Shown: positions 16,992-25,975, numbered from the stretch's first letter. The stretch: 64,000 nt of DNA from UBA3263 sp964528425 (GCA_964528425.1 CAZGTD010000005.1:15591-79590), one strand, 5' to 3'. A program made the numbers and translations. Notes: generated by a model from the letters alone, not told the origin.

Positions 16992-18118
16992 GACATTCGC
17001 GATTTATAGTCGTCGTAGGTAAACTCGCGCAAGGTTTCGCAAGAGCCGTCGGCGCGGCAGAGCACCAGTGCAGGATGCTGAATGCCGTTAAACATGGTGG
17101 TTTTCACCGTCGTGTAGTGGTTCATGTCTTCGAGCGTGAGCCTCTGGCCGGCGCGGAGTGGGTGGTCGAAGGCCCAGTCGCCGACGTAGTCGCCGCTGAG
17201 GCAGGAGTTTCCTCCCAGGCGGTATTTATGTTCGCCGTTGGGGGTTGACTCGGTAATTGCCGGCTGATAGGGCATTTCGAGGGTATCGGGCATGTGGCAG
17301 GCGAAGCTGACGTCAACAATGGCGGTTTTAACGCCCTGGTTTTCAACAACGTCGACTACCTCGGTTATCAAATCGCCGGTGCGCCAGGTCCACGCCGAGC
17401 CGGGCTCGAGAATAACGTGGAGATTCGGGTGGCGCTGCTTGAACGAGCGCAGAATTTCCACCAGGCGGTCGCGGTCGTAGTCACTGCGCGTCATCAGATG
17501 TCCGCCCCCCATGTTAACCCACTTCAGCTGCGGCAAAAAGCGACCGAACTGCGTTTCAAAGGCGTCGAGCACCTTGGCGAGTTCTTCGGGACCGCTTTCG
17601 CAGAGCGCATGGAAGTGGAAGCCCTCGATGCCGTCGGGCAGCCGGTCGGGCATATCTTCGGCGCTGACTCCGAAACGCGAGCCGGGAAGCGAGGGATTGT
17701 AGAGGTCGGTTTCAATAACCGAACAATGGGGGTTGACGCGCAGGCCGGCCGACACTGCCCCACCCCGCTTCTTGACTTCGGGCAGAAAGCGCTCGGCCTG
17801 GCTCAGCGAATTGAAGGTTATGTGGGTCGAGCCGTCGAGATACGGGCCGATGGTGGCTTCGGTATAGGCCGGGCAGTAGCTGTGGACGCGGGCGTGGAGT
17901 TCCTCGCGCGCCAATTGCAACTCGTTTAGGGAGCTGGCGGTAGCGTCAACGCCATATTCGCGGAAAATCGGGAAAGTGCGCCAGAGAGCATTGGCCTTGA
18001 AGGCCATGATTATTTCAACGTCGGCGCGCCGGGCAACGTCGAGAATCGTTTCAATGTTGCTTCGAAGTTTATCTTCGTAAACAACATAAAAAGGGGTTGG
18101 AAGCCGGTCAACGGTCAT
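16988..18118 (-). CDS. nspC: Carboxynorspermidine decarboxylase
   Basis: 376-residue PLP enzyme of the alanine-racemase-fold decarboxylases. It makes norspermidine or spermidine from the carboxy form, in the alternative (carboxyspermidine) polyamine route of many Bacteroidota. The PLP-lysine region is AFKANALWRTFPIF (about 39-52). The HALCESG and GGGHLMTRSDYD segments and the conserved DVSFACHMPDTLEMPYQP stretch are typical of NspC. The partner carboxy(nor)spermidine dehydrogenase is not in the window. It overlaps sir2 upstream and GT2 downstream by 4 bp each. Confidence 0.94.
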   Translation of the reverse strand: MTVDRLPTPFYVVYEDKLRSNIETILDVARRADVEIIMAFKANALWRTFPIFREYGVDATASSLNELQLAREELHARVHSYCPAYTEATIGPYLDGSTHITFNSLSQAERFLPEVKKRGGAVSAGLRVNPHCSVIETDLYNPSLPGSRFGVSAEDMPDRLPDGIEGFHFHALCESGPEELAKVLDAFETQFGRFLPQLKWVNMGGGHLMTRSDYDRDRLVEILRSFKQRHPNLHVILEPGSAWTWRTGDLITEVVDVVENQGVKTAIVDVSFACHMPDTLEMPYQPAITESTPNGEHKYRLGGNSCLSGDYVGDWAFDHPLRAGQRLTLEDMNHYTTVKTTMFNGIQHPALVLCRADGSCETLREFTYDDYKSRMS

Positions 18119-18807
18119 TTGCTCTGAAGAATGTTTCTGAGAGTTACGAGTCCGCGGGTGGCGGGCTCGGCAATTACGGTTACCCGCGGGCCTACGGGCG
18201 CCGGATTGGGGTCGATGTAGAAAATCCCGGCGTCGGAGCGCGCATAGTTGATCAGGCCGGCGGCGGGATAAACATTGAGCGAGGTGCCAACGATAACGAG
18301 AATGTCGGCTTCGGCAACTATTTCCGCAGCGGGCTCAATCATCGGCACAGCCTCCTGAAAGAACACTATGTGGGGCCGCACGCGATGGCCGTCGATAAGG
18401 GTTTGCGGCGTGGTGTCGAGCGCGTCGGGGGCGAGGTCGAACAGCAGCGCGTCGTTGTCGAGGGCGCGCACCTTCATCAGTTCGCCGTGGAGGTGGATGA
18501 TATGTTCGGCGGGAGTGCCGGCGCGCTCATGGAGGTTGTCGACATTTTGCGTTATGACCATAACGTCGTAGTCGCTCTCAAGCTCGGCAATTGCACGATG
18601 TGCGGCATTGGGCTCCACTTCGAGCAGCTGGTGGCGGCGGGCGTTGTAGAAGTCATGGACCAGCGCCGGGTTGCGCCGGAAACCGTCGGCCGAGCATACC
18701 TCCATTACGGGATATTTTTCCCATAGGCCGTCGGCATCGCGAAACGTTGAGATTCCGCTTTCGGCCGACACTCCGGCCCCGGTCAGGAAAACGAGTTTCT
18801 GTTTCAT
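18115..18807 (-). CDS. cobB: SIR2-family NAD-dependent deacylase without zinc cysteines
   Basis: 230 residues. The NAD-binding motifs are clear: FLTGAGVSAESGISTFRD (about 7-24) and TQNVDNLHERAG, followed by the catalytic His in IHLHGEL. The usual four Zn-binding Cys of sirtuins are absent; the whole protein has a single Cys, at 38. The segment where they should lie (about 110-138) is replaced by another sequence. I believe related Bacteroidales proteins share this, so it may be a zinc-independent subgroup. It probably removes acyl groups from lysines in the cytoplasm. The start overlaps the DUF3078 stop by 1 nt. Confidence 0.9.
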   Translation of the reverse strand: MKQKLVFLTGAGVSAESGISTFRDADGLWEKYPVMEVCSADGFRRNPALVHDFYNARRHQLLEVEPNAAHRAIAELESDYDVMVITQNVDNLHERAGTPAEHIIHLHGELMKVRALDNDALLFDLAPDALDTTPQTLIDGHRVRPHIVFFQEAVPMIEPAAEIVAEADILVIVGTSLNVYPAAGLINYARSDAGIFYIDPNPAPVGPRVTVIAEPATRGLVTLRNILQSK

Positions 18808-20090
18808 CAGTGGCTAATGGTATAGGAGAAGCCCAACGAGAAGAGTTCGTAGAGCTGGAACTTGTTCCACGAAGTGGTCTGGTGCATCGACGAGTCATAG
18901 CGGGCGTCGACGTTGAGGTTGGCCGAAAGCCAGCGGTTGAACTGGAAGCTGAACTGGTTCTGCCAGTCGTACTGGTAAATCTTATAGTTGGTGAAGAAGA
19001 ACACGCGCGACTTCCACGAAACGGTCGGGCAGATTGTCCAGGTCCAGTTAGCCTCGATAGATGAACCGACGGTTGAGAAGGTTTTCTTTCCGGGCTCTAT
19101 GCCGTGGGCGGTTTCATCGACCAGTTCGTCGATACACGTTTTCAGGTTATATGAAACCGGCGAGATAGAGAGCGAGAGTTCAAACTTTTTATTTTTCGAC
19201 TGCAGGTTGTAGGTCAGACCGACACCGAGGTTAAACTCGCCGGGCGACAGAAACGAAGCCGTGCGCGTAGTGGTGCCGGAATTATAGCCGCAGAAAATCG
19301 GCGTTTTGAAGATGGCCAGCATTGAGTAATACCAGGAATAGAACGCCTTGTAGCCGAACTTGGAGTTAATCTGAAAGCGGTTTTCGGTGAATGAAAAGTC
19401 GCGGTATTCATCTTCGGGAGTGCGGGTCATGGCCGTGCGCCACTGAATGAAGTTCTCAAACATCAGTTTGGGATGGAACTTGGTGTTCAGATTCGATGTG
19501 TATTGAAAATCGGCCAACAGGCTCAGCGAGTTATTACCGCCCTGATACCAGTTGGGGCTTACGAAGCCCTGCGAGAATTGCAGCAATGCCGAGAACTTGT
19601 TGAGCCAGTGCTGACGTTTCACTTCCGAAGCGGCCATATCGATCGGAGCGGTAATTTCAACCGGCGCGGGAACCGCACCGATTTCCTCGAAAATCATAAT
19701 GGCATTTGTCGGGTCGGCGGTAGCGATATATTTTTTCGGCGGCACAGCCATAGTTTGAAAATTATATGGTACCTGCTGCGGATTATTGATAGCATGGGTC
19801 TGGATTAAACGGTTGGCATACAGGCGCGAGCGAACCGCACGCGCAAGCCAGTCGGGAAGCTTGGAATCAGGCCGGTAGCGAAACAGCGAATCGGTCGACG
19901 GCAGTTCGCGATCATAGCCGGTATATACCGCCGGCAAAAAAACAACCGCCGGCAGGTTGTCGCTCTGATATTCGGCAATCACCGTTTCGTCAACTACACT
20001 CAACAGCGAGTCCGCAACCGGAAACTCATTATCTTGAGCGGCCGCAGCAAAAGCCGCAAACACACCCAGGCCTAAAAGCATTTTTCGCAT
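18807..20090 (-). CDS. DUF3078 outer-membrane beta-barrel protein
   Basis: 427 residues when started at ATG 20090, which gives a proper signal peptide (MRKMLLGLGVFAAFAAAAQ). An ATG 63 nt further upstream would place the signal peptide internally. The DUF3078 hallmark FSQGFVSPNWYQGGNNSLSL is near residue 185. After it come alternating aromatic strands typical of an outer-membrane barrel. Function is unknown; the family is restricted largely to Bacteroidota. It is the first gene of an operon with sir2, nspC, GT2 and radC. Confidence 0.88.
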   Translation of the reverse strand: MRKMLLGLGVFAAFAAAAQDNEFPVADSLLSVVDETVIAEYQSDNLPAVVFLPAVYTGYDRELPSTDSLFRYRPDSKLPDWLARAVRSRLYANRLIQTHAINNPQQVPYNFQTMAVPPKKYIATADPTNAIMIFEEIGAVPAPVEITAPIDMAASEVKRQHWLNKFSALLQFSQGFVSPNWYQGGNNSLSLLADFQYTSNLNTKFHPKLMFENFIQWRTAMTRTPEDEYRDFSFTENRFQINSKFGYKAFYSWYYSMLAIFKTPIFCGYNSGTTTRTASFLSPGEFNLGVGLTYNLQSKNKKFELSLSISPVSYNLKTCIDELVDETAHGIEPGKKTFSTVGSSIEANWTWTICPTVSWKSRVFFFTNYKIYQYDWQNQFSFQFNRWLSANLNVDARYDSSMHQTTSWNKFQLYELFSLGFSYTISH

Positions 20091-20120
20091 AAGAAAGTAA
20101 GGATGAATTGGTTTATGCCG

Positions 20121-20154
20121 CAAATTTACAATAAAATTCCGAGACTTTGGCAAA
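20121..20154 (-). promoter_or_regulatory. Promoter of the DUF3078-sir2-nspC-GT2-radC operon
   Basis: On the minus strand TTTG (20151-20154), a 22-bp spacer and TAAATTTG (20121-20128), about 31 nt upstream of the start at 20090. Confidence 0.6.
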
Positions 20155-20160
20155 AATCAC

Positions 20161-20197
20161 AAAAAAAGAGACCTGGGGCGCTTTGCAGCGCACCAGG
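20161..20197 (-). terminator. Intrinsic terminator after ribD and the structured element
   Basis: On the minus strand CCTGG and GCGC arms pair across a short loop (20172-20197) and are followed by TCTC and T7. It ends the uvrC-ribD transcript or a separate small RNA from the region just upstream. Confidence 0.72.
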
Positions 20198-20203
20198 ACG
20201 ATG

Positions 20204-20261
20204 GAGAAGGTTTCGGATTTAAGGGTTGGTGACGTTTTAATAACGTCTGAAATACCTTCTC
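20204..20261 (-). ncRNA. Candidate structured RNA between ribD and its terminator
   Basis: On the minus strand the ends pair as GAGAAGG/CCTTCTC (20255-20261 with 20204-20210). The stem extends past a 2-nt bulge through TTTCAGA/TCCGAAA with one mismatch. An inner GACGTT/AACGTC hairpin could form inside. Together with the terminator just after it, this forms a compact element of about 100 nt. It could be a small RNA of the 6S-like rod type or a 3' UTR structure; I cannot assign it to a known family. Confidence 0.4.
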
Positions 20262-20315
20262 TTTGCTTATAAAACGCCCTTGGGGTAAAAAAGGTTCGGA
20301 TGAAGCAAAAAAATT

Positions 20316-21218
20316 TTACCGGGGAATTATTATCCGCGGCAACGGAGCGGCCACCCCCGGCGCGCCCAGTGGTTCGGCGCCGCGCTCAATGCGGATTTCA
20401 TCTACAAGATTTGCTGCCAGAAAGGCGCGCTGAAGCGTGGGTCCCCCTTCAATCAGAACCGAACTGATGCCGCGGCCGTAAAGCTCGCGCAGCTGGGCGA
20501 GCAGGTCGCCGCGACGGAACTCAACACGCTCCGGGGCGCGGCCGCCGGGCCAGCAACGGGAGTCGAGCCGCGGATGGTCGAGACGCGCCGTGCGCTCGCC
20601 AACGGCTATTGCATCAAATGTCGAGCGATAGCGATGAACGGCAATCTGAGTCGCGGGCGACGATATGCGCAAGGCGGCCGTAGAATCATCGGTGCGCAGG
20701 CGGTCAACATAGCCGTCGGCGGTTTCCGCCCACTTCAGGGCCACGAACGGGCGCCCCAGAGTGTGGGCCGTGAAGAAACGGCGGTTTAAGTCGCGACACT
20801 CCCGCTCTATCGCTCCGTCGAGTACGGTCACCTCCACTCCGGCCTCGCGCAGCATTGCGATTCCGCGGCCATGAACCTTGGCAAAAGAATCTACACACCC
20901 GACAACCACCCTCGGAATCCGGCGCTCGATTATCAGGCCCGCGCAGGGTGGCGTCTTGCCCCAGTGCGAGCACGGTTCAAGGCTCACATAGATGGTTGCG
21001 TCGGTAACGTCGTGGCCCAGCTCGTCGGCGTTGCGGATGGCATTGACCTCGGCATGGGCCTGCCCGCAGCGCCGGTGGTAACCTTCGCCGAGAATGTGTC
21101 CGTCCGGACTAACGATAACGGCCCCGACCATCGGGTTGGGATGCGCGCCGATTTCGCCCATGGCGGCGAGCTCCAGGCAGCGGCGCATGTATGATTCATG
21201 ACTGAGTTTCATTGGCAT
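20316..21218 (-). CDS. ribD: Riboflavin biosynthesis deaminase/reductase
   Basis: 300 residues. Two domains act in steps two and three of riboflavin synthesis. The N-terminal deaminase has the zinc site His55-Ala-Glu57 and Cys83/Cys92 (EPCSHWGKTPPC). The C-terminal reductase begins FVALKWAETADGYVD (about residue 158). The reductase part is short: about 50 residues usually found between the NP.L-like motif and the EGGPTL motif are missing, yet the start and end of the domain are conserved. It overlaps uvrC by 23 bp, or 17 bp if the ATG at 21212 is used. Confidence 0.92.
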   Translation of the reverse strand: MPMKLSHESYMRRCLELAAMGEIGAHPNPMVGAVIVSPDGHILGEGYHRRCGQAHAEVNAIRNADELGHDVTDATIYVSLEPCSHWGKTPPCAGLIIERRIPRVVVGCVDSFAKVHGRGIAMLREAGVEVTVLDGAIERECRDLNRRFFTAHTLGRPFVALKWAETADGYVDRLRTDDSTAALRISSPATQIAVHRYRSTFDAIAVGERTARLDHPRLDSRCWPGGRAPERVEFRRGDLLAQLRELYGRGISSVLIEGGPTLQRAFLAANLVDEIRIERGAEPLGAPGVAAPLPRIIIPR

Positions 21219-23022
21219 GTAGGGCTGAATAAAGTGTTGCGGCTTTTGCGGGCCCGAGCAGTTCCGCCAGCTGGTCGCGCGTAGCGGCTTTTATACGCAC
21301 AACCGACCGGAACTTCTTGAGCAGCAGCTCTTTAGATTTGGGACCGATTCCTTGAATAGCATCTAATTCGCTGACTGTTTGGCCTTTAGAGCGTCGGTTG
21401 CGATGAAATGTGATGCCGAAACGGTGTGCTTCGTCGCGCAGGTGCTGGATAACCCGAAGTGACTCTGAATTTTTGTCGATATACAGCGGAATGGAGTCGC
21501 CCGGAAAGTAGATTTCTTCCAGACGCTTGGCTATGCCAACAATAGGAATTGCACCGCGCAGACCTATGGAATCGAGAGCCTCGACTGCGGCCGAGAGCTG
21601 CCCCTTGCCGCCGTCAACTACAATAAGCTGCGGCAGGTCGTCCGGGTCTTCCTGAAGCAAACGTGTATAACGGCGAGTAATGATTTCGCGCATCGAGGCG
21701 AAATCGTCGGGCCCCTCCACTGTTTCGATGCAGAAATGGCGATAGTCCTTTTTCGAAGGCTTGGCGTTGCGGAACACAACACACGATGCCACCGGATTCG
21801 TGCCCTGGATATTCGAGTTATCAAAACACTCAATATGCCTTGGCAGCTCAGGCAACCTGAAGTCATCTTTCATGCGGTTCAGAACGCGCATCACCCTCTG
21901 CTCGGGATTCAGTTTTTCGGCTCGGGCCTGAGCCTCGGCACGCGCCTGGGCAGCATTGCGGCGGCTCACTTCCAGAAGCTTTGCGCGATCTCCCCGCTGC
22001 GGAACCGTAAACGTGAATCCGGGCAGAGGGGTCTCGGGCTGGATGCCCACTACTATCTCGTCGGCATTTTCGCTGAATTGGCTGTGGATTTCGTTTATCG
22101 CCAGCGAAAGCAATGCTGCGGGCTCTTCGTCGAGCGAACGGGTATAATGAAGCGTCAACGAACGCACAACGGCTCCACGCCTGACATGCATATAGTTGAT
22201 ATACACATCCTTATCGCCCTCGTCAGACATGCCGAAAACATCAATCTGATCCAAAACCTGGCTGATAATCACCGATTTGGACTGGTAGCGGTCGATTAAA
22301 TCATATTTCTTTTTCAGTTCATGAGCTTCTTCGAATCTCATTTCCTCGCCCAACTGCTCCATTTCGCCGCGCAGGTGCGCCAACAGAGTGCCGGTTTCGC
22401 CGCGAAGAATCTGCTTGACGCGGTCGATGTTGGCCATATACTCATCATGGTTGACCAACCCTACGCAGCAACCGCCGCACTTTTTCAAGTGATATTCCAG
22501 ACATAGGCGCCCCTTGCCGCGACGGATATAATCGGGAGTTATCGCATGGCGGCAATTGCGTATTGGATATAGCTCGTGAACGAGGTTAAGAACCGCCTTG
22601 GCAGAGGCCGAATCAGTGTATGGCCCGAAATATTTTGAGCCGTCCTTTATCCGCTCGCGGGTCATGAACACGCGGGGAAAATACTCGTTGGTAACCACAA
22701 TCCACGGGTAAGATTTGTCATCTTTGAGCAAGACGTTATAGCGTGGCTTATACTCCTTGATCATCGAGTTTTCGAGATTCAAGGCATCCTGTTCGGTGGG
22801 CACCACTATATAGCTGACATCGGCTATTGCCCGCACCAGCAAGTTGGTCCTCACCCTATCGTGGGTGCGATTGAAATATGAACTTACTCTCCTTTTGAGG
22901 TTGATTGCCTTACCCACATAGATTACCGTACCCTCGGCGTCATAGTAGGTATAGACGCCGGGGGTAGAGGGCATGAGCGCGATTTTTTCGCGCAGCCGGG
23001 GTGATTTATTCTTGAGCGACAA
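21196..23022 (-). CDS. uvrC: Excinuclease ABC subunit C
   Basis: 608 residues, normal for UvrC, which makes both incisions in nucleotide excision repair. The N-terminal GIY-YIG nuclease is seen in PGVYTYYDAEGTVIYVGKAI (about 20-39). The UVR segment is near 200-235, the RNase H-like endonuclease contains ECFDNSNIQGTNPVAS and VVDGGKGQLSAA, and the C-terminal helix-hairpin-helix is IQGIGPKSKELLLKKF. The start codon appears to be TTG at 23022, 7 nt after the apt stop; the next in-frame ATG would leave only four residues before the GIY-YIG domain. The gene sits between apt and ribD. Confidence 0.95.
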   Translation of the reverse strand: MSLKNKSPRLREKIALMPSTPGVYTYYDAEGTVIYVGKAINLKRRVSSYFNRTHDRVRTNLLVRAIADVSYIVVPTEQDALNLENSMIKEYKPRYNVLLKDDKSYPWIVVTNEYFPRVFMTRERIKDGSKYFGPYTDSASAKAVLNLVHELYPIRNCRHAITPDYIRRGKGRLCLEYHLKKCGGCCVGLVNHDEYMANIDRVKQILRGETGTLLAHLRGEMEQLGEEMRFEEAHELKKKYDLIDRYQSKSVIISQVLDQIDVFGMSDEGDKDVYINYMHVRRGAVVRSLTLHYTRSLDEEPAALLSLAINEIHSQFSENADEIVVGIQPETPLPGFTFTVPQRGDRAKLLEVSRRNAAQARAEAQARAEKLNPEQRVMRVLNRMKDDFRLPELPRHIECFDNSNIQGTNPVASCVVFRNAKPSKKDYRHFCIETVEGPDDFASMREIITRRYTRLLQEDPDDLPQLIVVDGGKGQLSAAVEALDSIGLRGAIPIVGIAKRLEEIYFPGDSIPLYIDKNSESLRVIQHLRDEAHRFGITFHRNRRSKGQTVSELDAIQGIGPKSKELLLKKFRSVVRIKAATRDQLAELLGPAKAATLYSALHANETQS

Positions 23023-23029
23023 CTACGAA

Positions 23030-23548
23030 TCAGTAAGTAATCAGCGATGTTACTTCAGCATCGGCGGGCAAACGGTCGCGACCATTCAAGGCGGTCAGCT
23101 CAATGATGAAGTTGATGTAGATTTTCTTCGGATTCATCGATTTGATGAGATTATAGGCTGCCGCCATTGTTCCGCCGGTAGCGAGCACGTCGTCGTGAAT
23201 TACGACTATATCATCCTCGGTGATTGCGTCGGCGTGAACTTCAATAGTATCCTTGCCATACTCCTTGTCATACGAAGCTTTGATTGTATCGGCGGGCAGC
23301 TTGCCAGGTTTGCGACACGGAACAAAACCCGCGCCGAGTTCAAAAGCAAGAATCGAGCCACCGATAAAGCCACGGCTCTCGATGCCCACAACTTTGGTAA
23401 CGCCCTTGTCACGATAGAGCTGACCCAGGTCCCACCCTATGATATGGAGCGCGCGCGGATCCTTGAAGGCGGTTGTGAGATCTTTGAAGAGAACACCCTT
23501 TGTGGGGAAGTCCTGAACATCGCGAATGTGTCGTTTAATGTATTCCAT
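23030..23548 (-). CDS. apt: Adenine phosphoribosyltransferase
   Basis: 172 residues, full length. It makes AMP from adenine and PRPP in purine salvage. The PRPP-binding motif is VVIHDDVLATGGTM (about 122-135), and DFPTKGVLFKDLTTAFKDP near the N-terminus is typical. Preceded by mnmG with a 63-bp gap that contains a parS site, and followed within 7 nt by uvrC. Confidence 0.96.
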   Translation of the reverse strand: MEYIKRHIRDVQDFPTKGVLFKDLTTAFKDPRALHIIGWDLGQLYRDKGVTKVVGIESRGFIGGSILAFELGAGFVPCRKPGKLPADTIKASYDKEYGKDTIEVHADAITEDDIVVIHDDVLATGGTMAAAYNLIKSMNPKKIYINFIIELTALNGRDRLPADAEVTSLITY

Positions 23549-23594
23549 TTTGAAATGATATGTGTTAATAATTTGAAATTACAAATGTTAGCTA

Positions 23595-23610
23595 TGTTCC
23601 ACGTGAAACA
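23595..23610. promoter_or_regulatory. parS: parS site (ParB-binding centromere)
   Basis: TGTTCCACGTGAAACA matches the 16-bp consensus parS (TGTTNCACGTGAAACA) exactly. It lies 1 bp past the mnmG stop. ParB binds such sites near the chromosome origin to load SMC and segregate the origin. The mnmG (gidA) neighbourhood is origin-linked in many bacteria. I noticed no second parS in the window. Confidence 0.88.
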
Positions 23611-23611
23611 T

Positions 23612-25465
23612 TTATTTTCCAAGCATCAGAAGCAGCACGTTAATATCGGCAGGTGAAACCCCGGGAATGCGGCTGGCGCGTCCTACCGTTTCGGGCTTCA
23701 TGGCCTGCAGTTTCTGGCGGGCCTCGGTGGATAGCGCTGTAATTTGCGAGTAGTCGAGCTTATCGCCAAGGGTAATGTGGTCAATACGGGTCATCTTTTC
23801 GGCAAGCTGCCTCTCCCGATCAATATAGCCTGCATATTTGAGTCTGATTTCTACTCCAAGGCGAACCTCCTCCGGGAAATTGTCTATGCCGGGAAGTATG
23901 CGGGCCAACAGGCCCAGAGTCATACCAGGCCGCAGCAAAATATCGGCAGCTTTGGTCGATTGCCGTGCCGGGGCAGAACCAATTTCTTCAAGCAGCGGGT
24001 TAACCTGATCGGGACGCAATGACGCGGCGCGAAGCTCATCGGTAAGCTCGGCAATCTGCCTTTCTTTATTTCGCAGAATCTCTAACCTATGGGTGTCGGC
24101 CAGGCCGTGTGAGTGGCCAATCGGTGTAAGGCGACTGTCGGCATCATCCTGGCGCAGCAAAATGCGATACTCTGCCCGCGAGGTAAACATGCGGTAAGGC
24201 TCATCAACACCCTTGGTAACGAGGTCGTCGATAAGCACGCCGATATATGCCTGGTCGCGCCCGAGAGTCAGCGGCTCCACATCTCTCACGGCGGCCGAAG
24301 CATTCAAGCCGGCAATGAGCCCCTGGCCTGCCGCTTCCTCATAACCGGTGGTTCCGTTAATCTGCCCTGCAAAAAAGAGGTTCTTTATCAATCGGGTTTC
24401 AAGAGTGTGATATAGCTGGGTCGGAGGGAAGAAGTCATATTCGATGGCATATCCGGGCCGGAGAATCTGAACATTTCTCAATGCGGGTATGGTATGTAGG
24501 GCACGCATCTGAATATCGAACGGAAGTGAGGAGGAAAAACCGTTCAAGTAATATTCGGTTGAATTCTCTCCTTCGGGTTCAAGAAACAGATGATGCTCGT
24601 CTTTGTCAGCAAAGGTAACAATCTTTGTTTCGATACTGGGGCAATAGCGGGGACCGATACTCTGAATCTGGCCATTATAGAGGGGGGAATCGGGCAATCC
24701 GAGGCGAAGAATCTCGTGCGTTTCCGGGTTGGTTTTTGTAGCCCAGCATGGAAGCTGCTTTAAAACGCGTTTCGATTCGGGCAAGAACGAAAACTTGTCG
24801 TCGGTATCATCTCCCGGCTGCATATCGCACAGCGAAAAGTCAATTGTGCGGGCATCAAGGCGCACCGGAGTGCCGGTTTTCATGCGGTCGGCTTCAAAAC
24901 CGAGCGAGCGCAACTGTTCGGTAAGTCCGGTAGAGAAAGGCTCTGAAACGCGGCCGCCACGAATTTGCGCACGCCCTACATGCATAAGCCCGTTAAGGAA
25001 AGTACCGTTGGTCAAAACAACGGCCTTGGCCTTGAAACTTACACCCCAAGCGGTTTTTACTCCGGCCACTACCCCATTTTCTATAATAAGCTCAGTTGCG
25101 GAGTCCTGCCACATGTAAAGATTCGGCGTATTTTCAAGCACATGTCGCCACGTTGCGCTGAAAACCATGCGGTCAGCCTGAGCGCGCGGACTCCACATTG
25201 CCGGGCCTTTCGAGCGGTTAAGCATTCGGAACTGCAAAGAGGATGCATCGGTAACAAGGCCCATCGCACCCCCCAAAGCATCGATTTCCCGAACAATCTG
25301 ACCTTTTGCAATTCCCCCGACGGCCGGATTACAGCTCATTTGGGCAATTTTGTTGAGGTCCATTGTTATGAGCAGCGTCCGGCAACCGGTAACGGCCGCC
25401 GTGCGCGCAGCTTCGCAACCGGCATGGCCGGCACCGACAACTATTACGTCAAAATCGAATATCAT
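23612..25465 (-). CDS. mnmG: tRNA uridine-5-carboxymethylaminomethyl modification enzyme
   Basis: 617 residues, the normal size. With MnmE it modifies the wobble uridine of several tRNAs. The FAD-binding motif is VVGAGHAGCEAARTAAVTG (about 9-27). Family signatures GTFLNGLMHVGR, SCNPAVGGIAKGQ and TTGYEEAAGQGLIAGLNA are all present. The ATG overlaps the ybeY stop by 1 nt (TGATG), so the two are translationally coupled. Confidence 0.97.
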   Translation of the reverse strand: MIFDFDVIVVGAGHAGCEAARTAAVTGCRTLLITMDLNKIAQMSCNPAVGGIAKGQIVREIDALGGAMGLVTDASSLQFRMLNRSKGPAMWSPRAQADRMVFSATWRHVLENTPNLYMWQDSATELIIENGVVAGVKTAWGVSFKAKAVVLTNGTFLNGLMHVGRAQIRGGRVSEPFSTGLTEQLRSLGFEADRMKTGTPVRLDARTIDFSLCDMQPGDDTDDKFSFLPESKRVLKQLPCWATKTNPETHEILRLGLPDSPLYNGQIQSIGPRYCPSIETKIVTFADKDEHHLFLEPEGENSTEYYLNGFSSSLPFDIQMRALHTIPALRNVQILRPGYAIEYDFFPPTQLYHTLETRLIKNLFFAGQINGTTGYEEAAGQGLIAGLNASAAVRDVEPLTLGRDQAYIGVLIDDLVTKGVDEPYRMFTSRAEYRILLRQDDADSRLTPIGHSHGLADTHRLEILRNKERQIAELTDELRAASLRPDQVNPLLEEIGSAPARQSTKAADILLRPGMTLGLLARILPGIDNFPEEVRLGVEIRLKYAGYIDRERQLAEKMTRIDHITLGDKLDYSQITALSTEARQKLQAMKPETVGRASRIPGVSPADINVLLLMLGK

Positions 25466-25890
25466 CAGTCGTTAAATAACATTTCGAGCGCTTCATCTTC
25501 GTGTCGCTCCATAATTTCGCGCTCACCCGGGCCTTTATCGTTAATGCCGCAAAGATGGAGCATTCCGTGAGCCAACACCCTATATAGCTCGCGAACCGGA
25601 TTCTGACCGAACTGCTCGGCATTTGTAGCAACGGTTTCAAGCGAGATATAAATGTCGCCGTTGACCATTCCACGCTTCGAATAGTCGAAAGTAATAATAT
25701 CGGTGAAATAGTCATGTTGCAGAAATTGCCGGTTTACCCGAAGTATGCCTTCATCGTCGGTAAGGATATAGGTCAGCTGTCCGGCAATCTTTCCGTGGGC
25801 AACGGCAATTTTTTCCAGCCACGACTGAACCAGCTCCCTATCTATGACCTCGGGGAACACAACATTTTCAGTTAACCATTTGAGTTTCAT
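25465..25890 (-). CDS. ybeY: rRNA maturation endoribonuclease YbeY
   Basis: 141 residues from ATG 25890. A longer reading frame continues upstream but its extra 64 residues are not family-like and cross the promoter. The metal motif is HGMLHLCG followed by INDKGPGE (about residues 109-124). The third His of the classical HGxLHLxGYDH is not in place, as I recall from other Bacteroidota YbeY; a later His (MERHED) may serve. It acts in 16S rRNA 3'-end maturation and ribosome quality control. Confidence 0.92.
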   Translation of the reverse strand: MKLKWLTENVVFPEVIDRELVQSWLEKIAVAHGKIAGQLTYILTDDEGILRVNRQFLQHDYFTDIITFDYSKRGMVNGDIYISLETVATNAEQFGQNPVRELYRVLAHGMLHLCGINDKGPGEREIMERHEDEALEMLFND

Positions 25891-25935
25891 TACGTTAAAT
25901 AACTTATAGGGCCTATTTAGGCATTTTAAGCACCC

Positions 25936-25943
25936 CAAAGTTA
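25936..25943 (-). promoter_or_regulatory. -7 box for ybeY-mnmG
   Basis: TAACTTTG on the minus strand, 45 nt upstream of the ybeY start. No clear -33 box was seen. Confidence 0.45.
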
Positions 25944-25975
25944 CGGAAATTTTTCGACAAAAAAACAAGAACAAC

